Assembly: GCA_022449845.1 (NCBI GenBank)
Contig: JAKUOE010000007.1
Span: 1 to 32,767, forward strand
Length of the DNA stretch: 32,767 nucleotides
Origin: Candidatus Thalassarchaeum sp.
Lineage (GTDB): Archaea; Thermoplasmatota; Poseidoniia; Poseidoniales; Thalassarchaeaceae
Reading direction: 5' to 3'
Positions 1 to 9,500 of the stretch are shown here, piece after piece; position 1 is the first letter of the stretch; each line of letters begins with the position of its first letter. A model generated the notes under the pieces. It made no database searches. It was not told the origin of the DNA and saw only the letters and a list, made by a program, of their open reading frames with translations. A program made the position numbers and the translations under genes.

Positions 1-1548
1 GTTGGAGGGTTCAGCGGGTTGCATGCAGGGCTTGAAGCGCAAAGTCCGACGTTGACGAATCTCTATCCCCCCAACTTGAAATTTGGAATTTCGATGTGGG
101 CCTTTGCGTTCTTCTTGGGTGGACTAGGCGTTGCGGGACAACCACAAGTGGTGTCCAGAGTGATGACGTTGGGTTCTGATAGTGACCGAAAACAAGCCAT
201 GATCTGGTTCTTTGTTTGGCAGACTCCTTTCATTGGACTCATGCTCCTCATCGGTTTTGCGAGTCGGGTTTTGTTCGGTGGTCTCGGATTCGATCCTGAG
301 CTCGGTCTGCCGATTCTGGCGATGGGAACAATGCCTGCCGTCGGTGTGGGGATGATTCTCGCATCCATTTTCGCAGCAACGATGTCGACTGCAGATAGTC
401 AAGTCCTCGCGTGTACAGCTGCGATTACCGACGATATCAAACCGGAATGGAGAGGGGATTACAAGACGACGAAGATTGTCACACTTGTCGTGGCGGCTTT
501 CGCCACACTGATTTCTATCGGTGGACTGTACATCCCTGGTGGAGACTCTGTCTTTGCTCTGGTTGTTCTTGCAGTGTACGGACTCGGTGGTATTTTCATT
601 CCACTGTTGACGATTCGCTGGATGGGATACAAGCCGGATTCAACACATTCGATTGCCATGATGGTTGCAGCATTTGCTGGAGTCATTGGTTGGCTTCTGC
701 TTGGATTCGGTGGTGCAGATGGAATCTTCCCTTCAGTGCCCGGCATGGGTGCGGCATTCGCCACTCACTTCATCCTGAACCAAGTTCGAACCCCCGAGGT
801 CTCATCGCTTGGAAGATTCAATTGGCCAGATCAGAAAAAATTGGGTGCAATCGCAGCGGCAATCCTCATTCCATTCTGTGCCTTTGAGGTCTCATATCTC
901 GTTGCAAACCAAAATTCATCAGAGGGTGCCGGCGATTATATCGTGATTGTGCAAGAGAATTGGCATACATTGGGTGAAGGTACTGAGTACGTTTCCGATG
1001 GGGAAACGCTGACACTTGAATTCAATACTGATTCAATCGAATCATGGCCAAATGGTGACAATGTGGTGGGTGTCTGTGTTTCACTCACATATTCTGAGGA
1101 TGAAACCAGCAGCGGTTTGGGTTGCGGCGTGCTGTCAAGTGGAGATCCTGAGCCAGATACGATTACTGGGGCAATTGCGCATGGTGAATTCAATGCATCC
1201 GACTCACGAACAAATGAGGAATCTTATGGGTTAAATGTTGACATCGTTTGGTGGTATGATGGATACTGGATTGATAATATGAGTGAAATCTGGATTGAAG
1301 ATGGAGACTATTGGGTTTATTCTGTTTCAGGATATAGCGAATCAGAAATAGAAGACAAACTGGATGTTGGAGGCGTGGGCCTTGGTGACTACACAATTGA
1401 CATTACAGTCGATGTTGAAATGGGTGGAGGCACTGAGTGTACACACAATGATGATGGAGAAGAGGTGGAGTATGACATTGAAATCAAAACCATGAGTTAT
1501 ACAATCATTCCATTTGATGAATTCTTCGATGACCTCGTTTTAGGCTGA
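1..1548 (+). CDS. Sodium:solute symporter (SSS/PutP-like), C-terminal part, with about 200-aa C-terminal non-membrane extension; 5' end outside window
   Basis: Frame is open to base 1 (VGGFSGL upstream of the first listed M). Motifs include GGLGVAGQPQVVSRVM and GMILASIFAATMSTADSQVLACTAAITDDI, typical of SSS TM helices. Several hydrophobic helices are followed by an acidic, Trp/Tyr-rich tail. Confidence 0.85.
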   Translation, partial: VGGFSGLHAGLEAQSPTLTNLYPPNLKFGISMWAFAFFLGGLGVAGQPQVVSRVMTLGSDSDRKQAMIWFFVWQTPFIGLMLLIGFASRVLFGGLGFDPELGLPILAMGTMPAVGVGMILASIFAATMSTADSQVLACTAAITDDIKPEWRGDYKTTKIVTLVVAAFATLISIGGLYIPGGDSVFALVVLAVYGLGGIFIPLLTIRWMGYKPDSTHSIAMMVAAFAGVIGWLLLGFGGADGIFPSVPGMGAAFATHFILNQVRTPEVSSLGRFNWPDQKKLGAIAAAILIPFCAFEVSYLVANQNSSEGAGDYIVIVQENWHTLGEGTEYVSDGETLTLEFNTDSIESWPNGDNVVGVCVSLTYSEDETSSGLGCGVLSSGDPEPDTITGAIAHGEFNASDSRTNEESYGLNVDIVWWYDGYWIDNMSEIWIEDGDYWVYSVSGYSESEIEDKLDVGGVGLGDYTIDITVDVEMGGGTECTHNDDGEEVEYDIEIKTMSYTIIPFDEFFDDLVLG

Positions 1549-1664
1549 AATCCTGTTTTGTTCCTTGAGGCTTATACGCTGTCGCGTTGCCCGAGCGGTT
1601 TGCGGCCTGCTGGCCCCTCCGCATTGGGCGTAGGGAGGACCTGGAGCCGTGGAGCGCGAGGCAC

Positions 1665-3785
1665 ATGGCAAGAAAGTCATCCGGAATGCAGCAGGCAAGC
1701 ATCAGTGAATTCTTTGAAAAGAACAAACACTTTCTGGGCTTCGATACGCTACCACGGTCGATTATCACAGCAGTCAAAGAATCCGTTGACAATTCATTGG
1801 ATGCGGCGGAAGAGCACCGAATTTTACCGGATCTCGACATCGAAATTCGGAAGGTCCCTGGGAAGAAAGACGAGTTGCTACTCATCACGCGGGACAATGG
1901 TCCAGGCATTACGCAGAAGGCCATCTCGAAGGTGTTCGGCTCGCTTCTCTTTGGTTCCCGATTCCATACCATTCGTCAAACGCGTGGGCAGCAGGGAATT
2001 GGAATCACGGGTGTGGTGATGTACAGTCAACTGACGACTGGGAAGCCGACGTCTGTCATCTCGAAGGTCGCCAAGGAGGCGGGGGCAGTTCGCGTCAACA
2101 TCGGGTTGGACACCAAGAAGAACAAAGCTATCATCAGTAATGAGAAGCGATTTCCAATCGAAGAAACCAATGAGGCAAAGGGGTTACACTGGATTGGGGA
2201 TCACGGCATTCGAATCGAGGCGCGGATGAAAGCGAAGTATCAACGTGGAAAACAATCGGTGCATCAATATCTCAAGATGACGAGTATTGTGAATCCACAT
2301 GCAAGTATCAGTTTCAGAGCCATCGATGAAGATGGTTCGATAATCGATGAGGCATCGTGGCCACGGGTCACCGATGAATTACCACGACCGGTCAAGGACA
2401 TCAAACCCCATCCACACGGATTGGAAATTGGAACCTTGCAGCGATTGCTCAGGGATGCGAAACCACCCACAGAAGGTGGTGGGGCGCGAACACCCTTGCG
2501 CTATTTCCTCCGAGATACCTTCTCCTCACTATCCAACACCCGCTGTGAGGAAGTGATTGAACTCGCTCAACTATCGGCAACTCGCAAACCGGGTAGTCTG
2601 AAGCCCGACGATGTCAACAATTTGCTCGCCGCTTTCAGCAAAGTCCGTCTTCCTGCCCCTCCGACAGATTGTTTGTCCCCCATCGAAGATCTCCTCATCA
2701 AGAAAGGGCTGTCAAAAGCCATCGATTCAAGATTCGTCTCGACAGTGACCAGAGAGCCCAGAGTGACCAATGGAAATCCGTTCCAAGTGGAAGTTGGGCT
2801 CATCTTTGGAGGTGACCTGCCGGGAGATCAACCGATTCAGGTCCTTCGATTCGCCAATCGAGTTCCACTGATGTATCAACAGGGTGGATGTTTACTCACG
2901 AAGGCTTTGGAATCAGTCGATTGGAAGCGATATGGGCTCGATCATCCTGGTGGTAGGGGTATTCCAAAGGGACCGGCTGCAGTGCTCATTCATCTTGCGA
3001 GTACCAATGTTCAATTTACCAGCGAAGCCAAAGAGGCGCTCGCTGACAACGTCGATGTTCATGATGAGATTCGGCTTGCGATGCTTGAAGTTGGTCGAGG
3101 ACTACGAAATCACCTCAAGAAGCAAAAGCAAAAGGCGAAGGCGCAGGAGAAATTCGAACTCGTCAACATCATTTTGCCAGAGATTCATGACAAAGCCATC
3201 GCCATTCTCGAAGAGGAACCATTGCCTCTCGCCCCTGTGATTACAAAAATCATGAATGCGGTGTTCATTGAAGAAAAGGTTGAGTGGGAAGCTGAAGGAA
3301 AATTAACCCGGGCCAGTATCGAGATCTACAACTACACGGCTCGTCCGCGCGCATACACATTATTGTCAACATGGCCAGAACGTGAAGGTGTCGAAATGGT
3401 TGACAACCCACTTGGGGGTCGCCGTGAAGCAAAGGGTCTGTGGGCATGGAAACTTGAAACAATGGAACCGGGTACATCAACGACAGTCTCGTTCGCAGTC
3501 AACGGATTATCGAAAGGAGTCTGGTCTGAGATTGACATCTTTTTCCGAGGTGCAGGGGACATCATCGGTGCAACGAAACTCGATGAAGAAATTCTCGCCG
3601 AAATGCTGCGAGAAGAAGAGGCGGGTGTCGAACATGAAGACGAGGATGATGTGGATTCTCCAGAAGTTGTGATTGATTCTGCGGCCGTAGAAGAGAGCCC
3701 AACTGTGATTGTCAATGAAGAAAATGAGGAAGCCGCCGAACCTGAACAAGGTTGGTTTGGTGTCGGCCGAGGTGAGGAAGAATGA
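1665..3785 (+). CDS. top6B: DNA topoisomerase VI subunit B (ORF opens at TTG 1587; ATG 1665 preferred)
   Basis: GHKL ATPase motifs: AVKESVDNSLDAAEE, ITRDNGPGI, GQQGIGITGVVMYSQLTTGKP. The N-terminal QQASISEFFEKNKHFLGFDTLPRSI matches archaeal Top6B starts. Followed by top6A with a 4-nt ATGA overlap. Confidence 0.96.
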   Translation: MARKSSGMQQASISEFFEKNKHFLGFDTLPRSIITAVKESVDNSLDAAEEHRILPDLDIEIRKVPGKKDELLLITRDNGPGITQKAISKVFGSLLFGSRFHTIRQTRGQQGIGITGVVMYSQLTTGKPTSVISKVAKEAGAVRVNIGLDTKKNKAIISNEKRFPIEETNEAKGLHWIGDHGIRIEARMKAKYQRGKQSVHQYLKMTSIVNPHASISFRAIDEDGSIIDEASWPRVTDELPRPVKDIKPHPHGLEIGTLQRLLRDAKPPTEGGGARTPLRYFLRDTFSSLSNTRCEEVIELAQLSATRKPGSLKPDDVNNLLAAFSKVRLPAPPTDCLSPIEDLLIKKGLSKAIDSRFVSTVTREPRVTNGNPFQVEVGLIFGGDLPGDQPIQVLRFANRVPLMYQQGGCLLTKALESVDWKRYGLDHPGGRGIPKGPAAVLIHLASTNVQFTSEAKEALADNVDVHDEIRLAMLEVGRGLRNHLKKQKQKAKAQEKFELVNIILPEIHDKAIAILEEEPLPLAPVITKIMNAVFIEEKVEWEAEGKLTRASIEIYNYTARPRAYTLLSTWPEREGVEMVDNPLGGRREAKGLWAWKLETMEPGTSTTVSFAVNGLSKGVWSEIDIFFRGAGDIIGATKLDEEILAEMLREEEAGVEHEDEDDVDSPEVVIDSAAVEESPTVIVNEENEEAAEPEQGWFGVGRGEEE

Positions 3786-4888
3786 GCGTAACACAACGAA
3801 AGACGACGGAAGAAGTCGTGGAGAATCTCCATGGCGTAGCCAGAGAGATGTACAAGCGAATGGCGAAGGGCGAAGCCCCTACGATGACGCTGCCAGTACG
3901 GACCAAGAACAACATCGGATTCGATAAAAAATTGGGGGTTTACAAGTATGGTAGTAAACGCTCTATTCGGGATGCTACGAGCCTGGGTAGTGCCAGACAA
4001 TTGCTCCGGGCGTTGCATATCATCGAATTCATTGAAGAAATGATTGACAGTGAAAAATCGTCCACGCTTCGTGAAATGTACTACATCTCGGAAGCATGGG
4101 GGCACGGAAAATTTGGTTCTCAAAATGAGAGCAACAATCTCGCCGAGGATCTAGAGATTGTCACGAAATGCCTGCGTGAGGATTTCAAGCTCCGCCCTGA
4201 AGAAGATGGGGCGCGAATGATTGGTAATCTCACGCTCAACGAACGGAATCGGCGAGGCGAGTGGATGCGAATCAATGCTCGTGATGATGTCGGAGATTCG
4301 GGGTATGGCGTACCCTACAATGTCGAATCAGAGAAAATCGAATTGGTGGAGCATGATATCGATTTCATCATGGCCATCGAGACCGGTGGTATGTTCGATC
4401 GATTGGTTGAGAATGGATTCGACGAAGATTTCCGTTGTGGCCTACTTCATCTGAAAGGGCAACCTGCCCGGTCAACGCGTCGGATTCTCAAGCGGATGAA
4501 TGAGGAATGGAATGTGCCAATCATTGTCTTCCTCGACGGTGATCCCTGGTCGTTCCGTATTTTCGCAAGTATTGCCTATGGTGCAATCAAGACGGCGCAT
4601 ATCTCAGAATATCTCGCGACACCCTCCGCTCAATATCTTGGAATCACTGCCGATGATATCGAAGCGTACGATCTTCCCAGCGATAAATTGTCGAGCAAGG
4701 ATGTCGAGGCACTGAAAGCCGAACTGAGTGACCCTCGATTCGCTGACGGTTGGTGGCAAGAACAGATTCAGATGATGCTCTCGTTGGATAAAAAGGCTGA
4801 ACAGCAGTCTCTCGCCAAGTATGGTCTCGATTTCGTAACCGATACCTATCTTCCCGAAAAATTGGCTGAAATTGGCCTTGGACCCTGA
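3782..4888 (+). CDS. top6A: DNA topoisomerase VI subunit A (Spo11-like)
   Basis: Catalytic-Tyr context LREMYYISEAWG; Toprim motifs IMAIETGGMF and IIVFLDGDPWSFRIFASIAYGAIKTAH; start overlaps the top6B stop. Confidence 0.97.
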   Translation: MSVTQRKTTEEVVENLHGVAREMYKRMAKGEAPTMTLPVRTKNNIGFDKKLGVYKYGSKRSIRDATSLGSARQLLRALHIIEFIEEMIDSEKSSTLREMYYISEAWGHGKFGSQNESNNLAEDLEIVTKCLREDFKLRPEEDGARMIGNLTLNERNRRGEWMRINARDDVGDSGYGVPYNVESEKIELVEHDIDFIMAIETGGMFDRLVENGFDEDFRCGLLHLKGQPARSTRRILKRMNEEWNVPIIVFLDGDPWSFRIFASIAYGAIKTAHISEYLATPSAQYLGITADDIEAYDLPSDKLSSKDVEALKAELSDPRFADGWWQEQIQMMLSLDKKAEQQSLAKYGLDFVTDTYLPEKLAEIGLGP

Positions 4889-4925
4889 ACATAACAGACA
4901 TGAACGTTGACGAAGAGGCAGGACT

Positions 4926-5780
4926 GTGAGTGCAAGCAAGTGGCCGAAAAGGCTCGCTTTGACCGGGGTGGTAATGCTCGCCATATCGATGGCAGTCGTG
5001 TGGTCTGAATACGACGATATTGTCGAAATTATGGACCCTACAAATGAAAACCTGTTGGCATTGGAAGATGGTGAATCGGGTGAAGTGAACATCAGTAAAT
5101 CTCACTCCTATCTCATCTTCAGATTGAAGGACACGCCTGTGAATTGTACGATTACTGAAGTCGCCACTGGAGCTGAAGTTGACATTGATGATCCCTCGTT
5201 CATCTTCAATCGGGAAGGGACCAACGGCAAGATATACCACGCAGTCGGTTCATTTGTCCCTGAGGCTTCAGGGATGCATCTGATTGAGAATACAGGGGAA
5301 AATAATGGGACTTCGCTGTGGGTCGTGGACGAATACGAACTCGATGATGATTCGAACTCTCTGTATTTGTTCCAAGCAGGATGTTATGGATTGTTGTGTG
5401 GGGGTTGTTTACTTCCAATCTCTTTCTTGGGTTGGTTCGTGAATCGAAAGAAAGGGCAACAGCCCGGATTGGTCATGCAGACCGAAGATGGGCGGGTGGT
5501 ACCAATCGGTCCGTCTGATGCCCCGCTACAACAAAGAATTCCGACAACTGATGAGGTTTGGAGAAGTGTTCATGGTGGTGAAGTCATCGATTTGACGGTT
5601 CAACAAGCACCTCCATCAGAGCCAGAAGTTCCGGCACCCTTTGCAGATCGTCCCGACCGGGTGGGTGAATTGGCCAAGGGGGTTGATGAGATAGAAACCG
5701 TCGATGATTCGGCCCCAGAATCGAGTGACGAAGAGACCGAAACCACAGAACGCAACTGGAAGACGTGGGACGAAGGGTGA
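4926..5780 (+). CDS. Hypothetical membrane protein (two predicted TM segments, external beta-like domain, acidic cytosolic tail)
   Basis: GTG start. TM1 LALTGVVMLAISMAVVW; TM2 LFQAGCYGLLCGGCLLPISFLGWFVNRKK; acidic C-terminus. No family recognised. Confidence 0.7.
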   Translation: MSASKWPKRLALTGVVMLAISMAVVWSEYDDIVEIMDPTNENLLALEDGESGEVNISKSHSYLIFRLKDTPVNCTITEVATGAEVDIDDPSFIFNREGTNGKIYHAVGSFVPEASGMHLIENTGENNGTSLWVVDEYELDDDSNSLYLFQAGCYGLLCGGCLLPISFLGWFVNRKKGQQPGLVMQTEDGRVVPIGPSDAPLQQRIPTTDEVWRSVHGGEVIDLTVQQAPPSEPEVPAPFADRPDRVGELAKGVDEIETVDDSAPESSDEETETTERNWKTWDEG

Positions 5781-5832
5781 TTCAGACGAGGATTCATAGG
5801 GGTCCTTTGGCTAGTTAACATCGGGTTGTGAA

Positions 5833-6585
5833 GTGGTCACCGATTTCGACACCGCGCTTTCAATACTTGAAAATGGCACGCGGCGTGCCATTCTTGAGCA
5901 TCTGGTGAGGGAGGCTCACTACCCTCTGCAATTGGCTGAATTGCTCGAAGTTTCTCAACAAGCAATCATGAAACATCTGAAAGTTCTCGAAGATGCTGGA
6001 TTCGTTGTCAGTGAGAAGGTTCCCAGTGAGAAAGGGGGTCCTCCAAAGAGAATCTACGCAATTACGCAATCCTTCTCTCTTCGACTTGATCTCGGACCCG
6101 ATTTATTCCGTGCTGAACACCGGCAATTGCCTGCAGGTGGTCCTGCTCGATTGTCAAGCCGTTTGCCCAACGATGCGTTGAGTGTGGCTGAACGTGTGGG
6201 GACGCGTCGACGTTTGCCTATGGCTGAGGCAATGAGCATGCTTTCAGAATTGAACAATGAATTAGATCGGCTCGATGCTGAACGTGATGCGCTCATCGCA
6301 CTTCATCAACAAATCAAGCAGAAAGCGAGTCGCGTTGTCGATGATACGTTTGAAATCTACGAAGAGAGGCAACTCGCTCATGTCTTGCTAGAAGCACCCC
6401 GTAGACCTGTTGATCTCGATCAATTCTGTGCTGGGATGCAGATACAACCTCAACGCGCCGAAGAGATGATGGATGCACTCCGCGGGATTATGATGCGTCA
6501 ACTCGGTGCCGAAACGGGAACCATCATCGCGGCCGAGGACGATCGATTGTTGCCCTGGTGGTTGGCCAAGGCTGACCCCAAGTGA
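5833..6585 (+). CDS. ArsR-like winged-helix transcriptional regulator
   Basis: N-terminal wHTH: ALSILENGTRRAILEHLVREAHYPLQLAELLEVSQQAIMKHLKVLEDAGFVVSEK...PPKRIYAIT. A coiled-coil-like segment and a further C-terminal region follow. Confidence 0.85.
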   Translation: MVTDFDTALSILENGTRRAILEHLVREAHYPLQLAELLEVSQQAIMKHLKVLEDAGFVVSEKVPSEKGGPPKRIYAITQSFSLRLDLGPDLFRAEHRQLPAGGPARLSSRLPNDALSVAERVGTRRRLPMAEAMSMLSELNNELDRLDAERDALIALHQQIKQKASRVVDDTFEIYEERQLAHVLLEAPRRPVDLDQFCAGMQIQPQRAEEMMDALRGIMMRQLGAETGTIIAAEDDRLLPWWLAKADPK

Positions 6586-6593
6586 GTCTGCAA

Positions 6594-9500
6594 TCAGAAT
6601 CGCATTTCGTCATCAATTGAAAGCATGCTCGACTGCGCATCGACGCGGGCAAGAGCTTCGCGACGGCGGGCGACCATGACCATTCCAGCAACGGCCATCA
6701 GTGCGATGGTGAGCAGTAGAATCATGGTCGGAACCGACCATTCTCCTGCGGCCTCCAATGCGACGTCGATCCAACCGTTCTCACTCGACAGTTCGCCGAG
6801 GTCCTTCCGGTTGTTCGCTTCATTCGCCTCAATGATGAGGTTGCCCGGATCAACAATCACAGACACGTCGTGGTTACCAGCCGTGACTGGGTACAACAGT
6901 GTAATCTCAACCGCTTCAGCAGAACCGCTGTCATCTGGTGGCATCAGCGCACCGATGACTTGTCGATAAGCGACATTCTCCTCTGAACAGATGTTGTTGC
7001 GGAGGTTGTCCTGAGTTTCATCCTCACAAAGTACGATATTGATGTCCGTCGCGTGAACGTTTCCGCGATTGATAATCTGGACGTTGATCGGAATCATATC
7101 CCCAACAGGAGCCTCGACGCGCACAGCTGAGACGTCGATGAGTTCGAGGTCAGGTGCGCGAAGACGGATTCGCAGAACTTGTTCATTCGTGTCACATGGG
7201 TAGACGTTGTCCACGACACCATCGTTATCCGCATCAATCGTACAACTGTCTAGCCATGATGCGGTTTCATCGGTATCACCATTGGGTGAACCGCCGTAAT
7301 TTGATAGGACCTTGATTCCAATCTCACGATTGGCCAGCATAGCTGCCGGACTGATGTCGATAATGACCATCACTTGCACGGTAGTGTACGCTGGCATCTC
7401 AGCCAAACTCCAGGTTCCATCGGCATGGAGAGCGCAGCCGTACAATGGTGCGGCCTGACCAACTCCGAGTTCTTCACAAGGAATCTCACGAGGCAGTTCT
7501 GTGTCGAAATCCTCAACCATAGCAAAGGAGACATCCCAACTCGTCAATGAACCCATGCTGGGCTGATCGTTCCAATCATTGCCACTCTTGGTGTGGTTGT
7601 GTAGCGTGGGAATATCTGGGACGTTACCATTGTTGGTCACATTCAGAAGATAACGGACTGTGCGACCGGGCGCAGTGGTCTTGATTTGACTCTCAACGGT
7701 TTCATCAAGCCAGATTTGCATGTCATGGAACTGATTCACCGTGATATCAAACAAAATCGCATCACGCTCATCAGTGCCGTCGAAATATTCCTCACTGTAT
7801 ACCTTGACAACGACCTGATAGGTGCCTGCTACAATTTGACCAGGGATGTTGAGAATCACATCAACAGTCTCCGCATTATCGCGCTCAAGCTCTGACAAGG
7901 TTGCACGGGGAATTTCGATGTCCCAGAGTAATTGTGAACCGTTGCTGTCGGTGATTGAGGCCGTACGCATATCGTAGCGATCTGGGCCGTTACCGTCGTT
8001 CGTGGTGGTCACGGGAATGACCAGTGCTTGCCCTGGGTCTACAGCGTGAGATGTCTCTTCGGCTGTCATGTCCAAATCATACACGTGAATCACATTGGTG
8101 GATAGAATCACTGAGTCTGAGACTCTAGATGCGCCCTGCAGGTGAGCCTTGACTGTGATTGCAGGACCCAACCCAGCAGTTGCGTTCAGTGGGGCACAGA
8201 CGATGACACCAACCTCTCGTGGTACATCGATAATGGACCAATGGCGTGGTTTACTCATCTCCCCTTCATTTCCACCCGGAGCATTTGAGAAATCGAGATC
8301 CACAGTCCAGTGGTCATACTGCCATTCATTCATCGGCATACCATCTGGCTTGAGTTCAGGTGCACCTGGCGTCGTGAAAATCAGGTAACCGGGTGCGAAC
8401 TTCTTGATGACATCGATTGTGTACGTGTGGCAATCACCAGGCATCACGTATTCCGATGTATCGAAAATCTCGAAGATGATGTTGCCTGTAGAACGGATAC
8501 TGACGTTGACCCACAATTCCAGAACGTCATACGTTCCTTTGTCGAGGCTCTTGACCGGTTCGCCCATCGACCATCCTTTCAGATACAACGCGAACGTACC
8601 CGGATCTTGGGTCGTCGGCACGGAAATCTCGAGGTTCTTGGTCACGGATTGTCCGGGGTCAAGGCTGACCATCAATGGGAAGTTGATTTGCCAACCCCAA
8701 GGCAATAGCCATTCTTGTTGACCCTGCAGCGTTGTGGGGTCATAGAAAGCAAAGGTGTCGAACACGTTGCCCGTATTGGTAATCGTAATCGAGAAAATCG
8801 CAGTCTCGCCTTGCTCGACATCCGATTGGTAATGGCTCGTCTCTAACTCAATGCCGTGGACCACGTCCATCAGAGTGAGTGTCAAACGGTCGCTTCGAAT
8901 CGCTGGATCCTTGTAAGATACTGCAGAGACGACGATTTGCGCCAATTCGTCCTCATTCGCCTGATAAATCGACGGGGCGCGCACACGCAGATAGACGCGG
9001 ACAGATTCCCCTCCCATCAAGAAAATGGGCGTTTCTGGGAAAATCGCAGTGTGATTGTCTGAGAAGAACAGATTGGCCGTCCAATTCACAGGCACACCGG
9101 ATAAATTCACAGCAAACGTGTCGGAGACCAAATCGATGGGGCCTGGTGTGGAGTTGTTCACAGTCAGATTGTAGATTGTCTGCTCACCCGGTTCGATGAC
9201 GTGGTAATACGTCTCATCCTCGGCCAATTCCACATCAACCTGTCCAGTCAAGACGTGGGTGTAACATAACGTGTAGGCGCCGTTATTCGAATTCTCGTTG
9301 CATTTGTTGGTATCAGACCACGCAATATGCGCACCACTTCCAAGGTCATTTGCAAACGCTGGTGGTTGCGAAAGATCGGGCGCACGGCCATTGTTTGGGC
9401 CGAGTTTGTCACTTTGCCATTCGGTGACGTCGACGCGCTCCCATGGATCTAGAACGGCAGCGGCAATGCTGTTTAGAGGCCAATCACCAACATCGTTGGT

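Noticed and set aside
411-887. 158-aa + ORF in an alternative frame of the symporter
   Set aside because: Cys/Trp/Arg-rich out-of-frame translation of a clear SSS gene; not evidence of a frameshift, because the main frame is intact.
1582-1660. Candidate tRNA-Leu/Ser gene before top6B
   Set aside because: 5' half and outer stem are tRNA-like, but no T-arm (GTTCRA) and no convincing anticodon arm; kept only as a structured-leader finding.
3332-4123. 263-aa minus-strand ORF antisense to top6B/top6A
   Set aside because: Lies across two confidently identified + strand genes; composition typical of shadow ORFs; no family resemblance.
4644-5240. 198-aa and 162-aa minus-strand ORFs antisense to top6A and the downstream gene
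   Set aside because: They overlap each other and real + strand genes; no domain evidence.
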